This document shows, piece after piece, positions 33,106-38,584 of a stretch of DNA of 38,584 nucleotides. The translations under genes and the position numbers were made by a program. Under the pieces are notes generated by a model. The model ran no database searches, was not told where the DNA came from, and saw only the letters and a list, made by a program, of their open reading frames with translations. Every line of letters starts with the position of its first letter. Within the stretch, counting starts at the first letter, position 1. This stretch comes from Candidatus Auribacterota bacterium (lineage in GTDB: Bacteria > Auribacterota > Ancaeobacteria > Ancaeobacterales > Ancaeobacteraceae). The DNA is taken from assembly GCA_022711655.1 (NCBI GenBank), contig JAKLEM010000016.1, positions 1 to 38,584 on the forward strand, in the 5' to 3' direction.

Positions 33106-34407
33106 ATGGAAATCATACGATACACTGAAGAACAGGGAAGGGAACGCTTTGCCGCTTTTGTGCGGGACGTAGAGGCGGACACCGATATAGACTCGGTCGT
33201 CAAGGAGGTCATCGATAATGTCACGTTCGGCGGCGACCGGGCTCTTCTCGATTATACGAGAAAGTTCGACAGGGTCTCCCTGCGACCCGAGGAGATCAAG
33301 GTCGACGAGGTCGAGTTCATCGAGGCCCTCGCGGTCGTCACCAAGGAGTTCAAGGACGCCTTCAAGGAGGCGAAAGAGAATATCGCGAATTTCTACCGCG
33401 CGCAGAAACCTGCCGATCACGAGGCGCAGGGCGGAGCGGGAAAGTCTCTCAGCGTGCGGTACCATCCCGTCGATTCGGTCGGGATATATATCCCGGGGGG
33501 CACGGCGCCGCTGGTGTCGACGCTCCTGATGACGGTCGTCCCGGCGCAGGTGGCCGGCGTCCCGCAGATCGTGATCGCGACGCCGCCGAACATCGAGCGC
33601 AGGGTCAACCCGTATATCCTGTCGGCCGCTTATTTTCTCGGCGTGAAGAACGTCTATAAGGCGGGCGGAGCTCAGGCGATCGCCGCGATGGCCCGCGGCA
33701 CCGAGACCGTACCGAAGGTCGATAAGATCGTCGGCCCGGGAAACGCGTACGTCGCCAGCGCGAAGCGGCAGGTGTACGGCAGCGTCGGGATCGACATGGT
33801 CGCGGGGCCGAGCGAGATCGCGATCCTTGCCGACGATTCGGCCGACCCGGCCTTTATCGCCGCGGACATTATTTCCCAGGCGGAGCACGACGAGATGGCG
33901 CGCAGCGTCCTGGTCACGACGTCGTACGAACTGGCGCAGAAGGTGAAACGGGAGCTCATTACGCAGGTCCGGTGGGTCTCGCGCCGCGAGATAGCCGAGG
34001 AATCGCTGCGGAAGAACACCGTGATCGTGATCGTCGATACGCTCGACCGGGGCGCCGATGCCGTCAACCTGTTAGCGCCCGAGCATCTCGAGATACTGGT
34101 GAAGAAGGAAAAGGATGTTCTGAAAAAAATACGGCATGCGGGGACCGTCCTTGTCGGCGAGTATTCGCCGGTCGCGGTCGCCGATTTCATCGCCGGCCCG
34201 AGCCACGTCCTGCCGACGGGCGGGAGCGCGCGCGCCTTCTCTGGTCTGTCGGTCGACGACTTCATGAAGAAGGTAAACGTAGTGAAATATTCCAAGCAGG
34301 CGCTCAAGGGGGCGGAGCGTAACTTGCTGAAGTTCGCCGAGATCGAAGGGCTCGATGGGCACGGCCGGTCGGTCAGCATCCGGTTCCGGAAAAGGAGCAC
34401 GTCGTGA
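33106..34407 (+). CDS. hisD: Histidinol dehydrogenase
   Basis: 433 aa from ATG 33106; an open TTG-started frame from 33067 overlaps the promoter. It oxidises histidinol to histidine in the last two steps of the pathway. Recognisable segments are VDSVGIYIPGGTAPLVST, KAGGAQAIAAMARGTETVPKVDKIVGPGN, GIDMVAGPSEI, the catalytic EHDE (SQAEHDEMARS) and GPSHVLPTGGSARAFSGLSVDDF. There is no Shine-Dalgarno sequence. First gene of the his run, with a GTGA overlap to hisB. Confidence 0.96.
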   Translation: MEIIRYTEEQGRERFAAFVRDVEADTDIDSVVKEVIDNVTFGGDRALLDYTRKFDRVSLRPEEIKVDEVEFIEALAVVTKEFKDAFKEAKENIANFYRAQKPADHEAQGGAGKSLSVRYHPVDSVGIYIPGGTAPLVSTLLMTVVPAQVAGVPQIVIATPPNIERRVNPYILSAAYFLGVKNVYKAGGAQAIAAMARGTETVPKVDKIVGPGNAYVASAKRQVYGSVGIDMVAGPSEIAILADDSADPAFIAADIISQAEHDEMARSVLVTTSYELAQKVKRELITQVRWVSRREIAEESLRKNTVIVIVDTLDRGADAVNLLAPEHLEILVKKEKDVLKKIRHAGTVLVGEYSPVAVADFIAGPSHVLPTGGSARAFSGLSVDDFMKKVNVVKYSKQALKGAERNLLKFAEIEGLDGHGRSVSIRFRKRSTS

Positions 34408-34991
34408 AACGCACCGCATCGATGAAACGGCACACCAAGGAAACGCAGATCGACCTCTCGGTGAACCTCGACGGGACGGGAAAGGCGACGGTCTCGACCG
34501 GGATCGAGTTCTTTGACCATATGCTCGAGTTGTTCGCAAAACATGCGAAGGTCGATCTTACGCTGCGCGCGCGCGGCGACCTGAAGGTCGACTATCATCA
34601 CACGGTCGAGGATACCGGCATTGCATTAGGGACGGTTTTGAAGGAGGCACTTGGATCAAAGGCGGGGATCCGCCGGTACGGCTTCTGCCTCCTGCCGATG
34701 GACGAGGCGCTCGCGCAGGTCGCGCTCGATCTCAGCGGCCGTCCTTATCTGAAATACGACGTCGAATACGGCAGGAAGAAGATAGTCGACTTTGACCCGC
34801 AGCTTGTCGAGGAGTTCTTCTACGCTTTGGCGGTCAACGGGGGGATCACGCTGCACATCTCGTCGCTTGCCGGCAAGAACGTGCACCACATTTTCGAGGC
34901 GGTCTTCAAGGGGTTCGCGAAGTCGTTCGAGATGGCGGTCGCGATCGACGCTCGCGAAAAGGGGATCCCTTCGACGAAGGGCGTGCTGTAA
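34404..34991 (+). CDS. hisB: Imidazoleglycerol-phosphate dehydratase
   Basis: 195 aa, the monofunctional form without a HisB phosphatase domain. It removes water from imidazole glycerol phosphate, step six of histidine synthesis. Metal-binding motifs are present: GIEFFDHMLELFAKHA, the DYHHTVEDTGIALG block and NVHHIFEAVFKGFAK, ending in the usual STKGVL. GTG 34404 overlaps the hisD stop (GTGA). A terminator follows 49 bp downstream, before hisH. Confidence 0.96.
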   Translation: MKRTASMKRHTKETQIDLSVNLDGTGKATVSTGIEFFDHMLELFAKHAKVDLTLRARGDLKVDYHHTVEDTGIALGTVLKEALGSKAGIRRYGFCLLPMDEALAQVALDLSGRPYLKYDVEYGRKKIVDFDPQLVEEFFYALAVNGGITLHISSLAGKNVHHIFEAVFKGFAKSFEMAVAIDAREKGIPSTKGVL

Positions 34992-35040
34992 TCCGGCGCC
35001 GTTGAGGTTCTGATAGATACGCTCACCATATAGGGATTTT

Positions 35041-35065
35041 AGGGCGGCCGAGCCGCCCTTTTTTT
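35041..35065 (+). terminator. Rho-independent terminator within the his operon
   Basis: An 8-bp GC-rich stem (35041-35048 with 35052-35059), 3-nt CGA loop, then a run of Ts. It sits in the 90-bp gap between hisB and hisH. No leader peptide with His codons and a start codon precedes it. It may reduce, but need not stop, transcription of the later genes. Confidence 0.8.
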
Positions 35066-35081
35066 CGTTACGAGGTTTGGT

Positions 35082-35684
35082 ATGATCGCGATCATCGACT
35101 ACGGCATGGGGAACCTGCGCAGCGTGCAGAAGGCGGCCGAGCATCTCGGCTATGACGCGCGGGTGACGTCCGATCCGCGAGACGTCGAGGCAGCCGGCAA
35201 GGTGATCTTTCCGGGGGTCGGCGCATTCGGCGACGCGATGCGCGAGCTCGATGCGCGCGGTTTGCGCGACACCCTGACGAAGGTCATCCGGCAGGGCAAG
35301 CCGTTCCTCGGGATCTGCCTGGGATTGCAGCTGCTGTTCGAATCGAGCGAAGAGAGCCCCGGCGTTGCCGGGCTGGGCGTGTTCCGGGGGAGCGTCCCGC
35401 GTTTCCAGGGCGCCGTCAAGATACCTCACATGGGGTGGAACCAGATCGCGGTCCGCGACCGCGCGTGCCCGATCTTCAAGGGGATCCCGGACGGCTCGTT
35501 CATGTATTTCGTGCACTCGTATTACGTCTCGCCGAAGGACGCGTCGATCGTCGCCTGCGAGACGTCGTACTCGGGCGATTTCGCGTCGGCGGTCTGGAAA
35601 GACAATGTCTACGCGACGCAATTCCATCCCGAGAAGAGCCAGGCAACGGGGCTGAAGATCCTAAAAGCGTTTTGCGAACAATAA
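35082..35684 (+). CDS. hisH: Imidazole glycerol phosphate synthase, glutaminase subunit
   Basis: 200 aa, class I glutamine amidotransferase. It releases ammonia from glutamine and channels it to HisF. The nucleophile Cys is in GICLGLQLLFESSEE, and the His-Glu pair in FHPEKSQATG. The start MIAIIDYGMGNLRSV is the usual one, with GAGGT upstream. It lies just after the intra-operon terminator and 9 bp before hisA. Confidence 0.96.
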   Translation: MIAIIDYGMGNLRSVQKAAEHLGYDARVTSDPRDVEAAGKVIFPGVGAFGDAMRELDARGLRDTLTKVIRQGKPFLGICLGLQLLFESSEESPGVAGLGVFRGSVPRFQGAVKIPHMGWNQIAVRDRACPIFKGIPDGSFMYFVHSYYVSPKDASIVACETSYSGDFASAVWKDNVYATQFHPEKSQATGLKILKAFCEQ

Positions 35685-35693
35685 GGCGAAGCC

Positions 35694-36416
35694 ATGATCA
35701 TCATACCGGCAATAGATCTGAAAGACGGCAAGTGCGTCCGTCTGTTCCAGGGGAAGTTCGACCAGGTCAAGGAGTATTCCGCCGACCCGGTCGCTGTCGC
35801 GCGGAAATGGGAGGATGCGGGAGCGAAGATCATCCACGTCGTCGACCTCGACGGTGCGCTTACCGGCGAGCCGAAAAACCTGGAAGCGGTCCGCACGATA
35901 GCGGCGGCGGTCTCCGCCCGCATCGAGCTCGGCGGCGGCCTCCGCGATTTCGAGACGATACAGAGGGCGCTCGACATCGGCGTTGACCGGGTGGTCCTCG
36001 GGACCAAGGCGATCGAGGACATGGACTTCCTGCGGAAATGCGTGGCGAAGCATCGGGAGAAGATCGTCGTCGGTATCGACGCGAAGGACGGGGTCGTCTA
36101 CGCGAAGGGTTGGACCGAGAAAGGCGACAAGAGCGCGCTTAATCTTGCGCGCAACGTCGAGTTCATCGGCGTGCGCAATATCATCTGCACCGATATCGCC
36201 CGCGACGGCGCGCTGACCCGGCCTAATTTCGATTTTTTCAAACAGCTCAAGAAGACGGTGAAGATCAACGTCATCGCGTCCGGCGGCGTCTCGTCGCTGA
36301 AAGACATCGTCGACCTGCTCCCCCTGGGGCTTGCCGGGGTCATCGTCGGCAAGGCGCTGTACGAGGACCGGATCGACCTGGGAGAGGCGATACGCCTATG
36401 CTCGCAAAAAGAATAA
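35694..36416 (+). CDS. hisA: ProFAR isomerase
   Basis: 240 aa, a TIM barrel made of two half-barrels. It isomerises the ribosyl group of ProFAR (step four). The catalytic Asp residues lie in [15 protein letters not shown] and [15 protein letters not shown]; phosphate-binding loops ELGGGLRD and [10 protein letters not shown] are intact. It overlaps hisF by 19 bp, a longer overlap than at other junctions here. Confidence 0.96.
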   Translation: MIIIPAIDLKDGKCVRLFQGKFDQVKEYSADPVAVARKWEDAGAKIIHVVDLDGALTGEPKNLEAVRTIAAAVSARIELGGGLRDFETIQRALDIGVDRVVLGTKAIEDMDFLRKCVAKHREKIVVGIDAKDGVVYAKGWTEKGDKSALNLARNVEFIGVRNIICTDIARDGALTRPNFDFFKQLKKTVKINVIASGGVSSLKDIVDLLPLGLAGVIVGKALYEDRIDLGEAIRLCSQKE

Positions 36417-37162
36417 TCCCGTGCCTCGACGTCAAGGACGGCCGCGTCGTGAAAGGGACGAAGTTCGTGGACCTGCGCGACGCCGGCGATCCGGTCGAGA
36501 TCGCCGCGCAGTACGACCGCGAGGGCGCGGACGAGCTGGTCTTTCTCGACATTACCGCGTCGCACGAGAAGCGGGGGATCATGCTCGACGTGGTCCGCAG
36601 GACCGCGGAGCGGGCGTTCATGCCGGTCACCGTCGGCGGCGGCATACGCACCGTCGACGACATGAATGAGCTGCTCGGATCCGGCGCCGACAAGGTGTCG
36701 ATCAACACGACCGCGGTGAACGATCCGGGCCTCATCGACCGGTCGTCGAAACGTTTCGGGGCCCAGTGTATCGTCGTCGCTATCGACGCGAAACGGAAAG
36801 CCGGAGGCGCCCCCGCATGGGAAGTCTTCACGCACGGCGGCAGGACGCCGGCGGGGAAGGACGCCGTCGAGTGGGCGCGCGAGGCCGAGCGGCGCGGCGC
36901 CGGAGAGATCCTGCTGACCAGCATGGATGCAGACGGCACGAAGGCGGGGTACGACATCGAGCTGACGAGAGCGGTCTCCGAGGCGGTGAACATACCGGTG
37001 ATCGCGTCCGGTGGCGCGGGGAGCCTCGATCACCTCTGGCATGTCCTCTCGGAGGGGAAGGCGGACGCGGTGCTGGCTGCCTCGATCTTTCATTACGGGC
37101 AATATACCATCAAACAGGCGAAAGAGTACCTACAGTCGAAAGGAGTGCAGGTGAGATTATGA
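36398..37162 (+). CDS. hisF: Imidazole glycerol phosphate synthase, cyclase subunit
   Basis: 254 aa, TIM barrel partner of HisH. It makes imidazole glycerol phosphate and AICAR. Catalytic Asp residues are in [15 protein letters not shown] and VVAIDAKRK; other family blocks are [19 protein letters not shown] and [13 protein letters not shown]. It begins inside the end of hisA and ends in an ATGA overlap with hisI, so these genes are tightly coupled. Confidence 0.97.
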   Translation: MLAKRIIPCLDVKDGRVVKGTKFVDLRDAGDPVEIAAQYDREGADELVFLDITASHEKRGIMLDVVRRTAERAFMPVTVGGGIRTVDDMNELLGSGADKVSINTTAVNDPGLIDRSSKRFGAQCIVVAIDAKRKAGGAPAWEVFTHGGRTPAGKDAVEWAREAERRGAGEILLTSMDADGTKAGYDIELTRAVSEAVNIPVIASGGAGSLDHLWHVLSEGKADAVLAASIFHYGQYTIKQAKEYLQSKGVQVRL

Positions 37163-37536
37163 AGATCCCGGAGAAACTCAAATACGACGAGCACGGCCTC
37201 ATGCCGGCGATCATCCAGGACTACCGGACGAAAGAGGTCCTGATGGTCGCATACATGAACGAAGAGGCGCTCAAGCGGACCCTCGAGACCAAGAAGACCC
37301 ATTTCTGGTCGCGCTCGCGGCAGAAGTTCTGGCTCAAGGGCGAATCCTCGGGCCATATCCAGATGGTGAAATCGGTTTTCTTCGACTGCGATAACGACAC
37401 GGTCCTTATCACGGTCAGCCAGAAGGGCGGCGCCTGCCACGACGGCTACCGGTCGTGCTTTTACAAGAAGCTGACCGACAAGGGCGATTTCAAGACTGTT
37501 GGCAAACTGGTGTTCGATCCGAAAAAGGTGTATTAG
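37159..37536 (+). CDS. hisI: Phosphoribosyl-AMP cyclohydrolase
   Basis: 125 aa from ATG 37159, overlapping the hisF stop. It opens the adenine ring of PR-AMP (step three). The zinc and substrate motifs are present: [24 protein letters not shown] and the [12 protein letters not shown] cysteine/histidine cluster. There is no fused HisE pyrophosphohydrolase domain, so that activity must be encoded elsewhere. Confidence 0.95.
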   Translation: MKIPEKLKYDEHGLMPAIIQDYRTKEVLMVAYMNEEALKRTLETKKTHFWSRSRQKFWLKGESSGHIQMVKSVFFDCDNDTVLITVSQKGGACHDGYRSCFYKKLTDKGDFKTVGKLVFDPKKVY

Positions 37537-37582
37537 AGAAACGCTCGGAATTATGCGGCAGCCGTGATATAAGGAAATGCAT

Positions 37583-38584
37583 ATGTATACTCCGGACATC
37601 AAAACTTTCAAGGAGCTGGCCGGGAAGGGCAACCTGATCCCGGTCTATAAAGAGGTCCTGGCCGATATGGAGACGCCGGTCTCGGCGTTCCTCAAGCTTC
37701 AGAAGGCGAAACACGCCTTTCTGCTGGAGAGCGTCGAGGGCGGCGAGCGGATCGCACGCTACTCGTTTATCGGCGTAAACCCGCGTATCATTTTTAAGAG
37801 CTCCGGGCGTGATGTCGAGATCGTCGAGGACGGGAAGAGGCGGCGCTTTACGGCCGAACGGGGCCCGATCGAAGAGCTGAAAAGGATCATGGCCGGCTAC
37901 CGTGTGGTCGAGGACGGCAAGCTGCCCCGTTTCTTCGGCGGCGCGGTCGGCTATGTCGGGTACGACATGGTTCGGGACTTCGAGGATGTCGAGACGCTGA
38001 AGCGCGACGATATCGGCCTGCCGGAATGCTGCTTCATGATCACCGACACGATACTGATCTTCGACCATGTCAACCATACCATTAAGATAACGGCGCTGGC
38101 GCACGTCCCCAACCCGACGAAGCCGGCCGGTGCGTACCGCGACGCGGTGAAAAAGATCGATGCGCTGGCAGCGCTGCTGTCGAAACCGGTTTCGATGCCG
38201 CTCGTCGAGCGCGACCGTGATGCGGCGCCGCTCGCCGTACGTTCCAATATGCCGCAAGCGGCGTTCGAGGGGATGGTCAAGAAGGCGAAGGAATATATCC
38301 GCGCCGGCGACATCATACAGGTTGTGCTGTCGCAGCGCCTCGAGGCAGCCGCCCGCAGCTCTTCCTTCGACGTCTATCGCGCGCTGCGGTCGGTGAACCC
38401 GTCGCCCTACATGTATTACCTGCGTCTCGGCGATTTCGATGTCGTGGGCGCGTCGCCGGAGATACTGGTCAGGTGCGAGAGGGACGTGGTGACGGTGCGG
38501 CCGATCGCGGGGACCGCGAAGCGGGGTGCGTCCGAGGCGGAAGACGCCGCCAACGAGGCGAAACTGCTGAACGATCCGAAAGAG
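37583..38584 (+). CDS. trpE: Anthranilate synthase component I (3' end outside the window)
   Basis: 334 codons are visible and the frame is still open at the last base. TrpE turns chorismate into anthranilate, the first step of tryptophan synthesis. The N-terminal domain has HAFLLESVEGGER, whose LLES is the tryptophan feedback-binding motif, and IARYSFIGVNPR. The chorismate-binding domain begins with VKKAKEYIRAGDIIQVVLSQRL, NPSPYMYYLRLGDFDVVGASPEIL and RPIAGTAKRG. ATG 37583 is six bases after AAGGAA; an in-frame ATG at 37577 is too close to it. It follows hisI by 46 bp with no terminator between, so it is probably part of the his transcript. Confidence 0.94.
   Translation, partial: MYTPDIKTFKELAGKGNLIPVYKEVLADMETPVSAFLKLQKAKHAFLLESVEGGERIARYSFIGVNPRIIFKSSGRDVEIVEDGKRRRFTAERGPIEELKRIMAGYRVVEDGKLPRFFGGAVGYVGYDMVRDFEDVETLKRDDIGLPECCFMITDTILIFDHVNHTIKITALAHVPNPTKPAGAYRDAVKKIDALAALLSKPVSMPLVERDRDAAPLAVRSNMPQAAFEGMVKKAKEYIRAGDIIQVVLSQRLEAAARSSSFDVYRALRSVNPSPYMYYLRLGDFDVVGASPEILVRCERDVVTVRPIAGTAKRGASEAEDAANEAKLLNDPKE

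Noticed and set aside
34992-35040. A possible histidine leader peptide before the terminator preceding hisH.
   Set aside because: CAC-CAT occurs once but no start codon opens a frame with a His run; the frames that can be read are closed.

Overview
This 38.6 kb window is an ordinary chromosomal stretch of a GC-rich Gram-negative bacterium. The supporting genes are a PEP-CTERM surface protein, an ABC-type polysaccharide export pair, MurJ and several lipoproteins. Autotransporter-associated beta-strand repeats ending in a PEP-CTERM tail, DUF1571, DUF2914 and DUF3568-like proteins, and an EF-P whose tip residue is Asn all suggest the PVC superphylum or a neighbour (Verrucomicrobiota, Kiritimatiellota, Omnitrophota). 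No rRNA or other decisive marker is present, so this is only a guess. I see no tRNA, rRNA, CRISPR array, transposase or prophage.

Layout. (1) 1-3516: the 3' end of a very large repetitive PEP-CTERM surface protein, closed by a strong terminator. (2) 3784-14012: a ten-gene same-strand polysaccharide cluster. It holds GDP-fucose synthase, the Wzm/Wzt exporter, two GT4 and two GT2 glycosyltransferases, two methyltransferases and a deacetylase-like protein, and it ends in a terminator shared with the convergent tlpA-like gene. GC content drops from the C-terminal half of wzt through the methyltransferases. (3) 14093-17074 (minus): a TlpA-like thioredoxin and a membrane pyrophosphatase with K+-independent signature residues. 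(4) 17209-19978: a secreted HEAT-repeat protein, elongation factor P and a small envelope protein. (5) 20069-21262 (minus): an RlmD-type rRNA methyltransferase. (6) 21379-27667: a same-strand run of a DUF2914 lipoprotein, a Ddl-like ATP-grasp enzyme, an EIIA-CBS protein, an SLC13/ArsB-like permease, FolC, an RluA-type pseudouridine synthase and a small membrane protein. (7) 27638-29738 (minus): Nudix hydrolase and MurJ. (8) 30043-32911: a DUF1571 protein, PanD and a DUF3307 protein on the minus strand, and an AEC transporter. (9) 32928-38584: a 43-aa lipoprotein, then hisD-hisB-hisH-hisA-hisF-hisI leading into trpE, which runs off the window.

The two strongest unexplained signals are non-coding. 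First, positions 29758-29919 fold into a 162-nt three-way junction: a 32-bp closing stem without a single mismatch on the plus strand (four G-U pairs), enclosing two hairpins. It lies in what would be the 5' leader of the nudix-murJ operon, and TA dinucleotides at its edges also allow a MITE reading. Second, several well-formed sigma-70-type promoters (17-nt spacers) place the -10 box only 7-11 nt from the start codon of a gene with no Shine-Dalgarno sequence, including hisD at the head of the his-trp operon. This implies leaderless mRNAs, whereas neighbouring genes with normal leaders carry Shine-Dalgarno sequences. Smaller signals include a terminator inside the his operon, a terminator-like hairpin inside the 3' end of the ATP-grasp gene, mutually exclusive hairpins before the permease, and a compositionally mosaic wzt.
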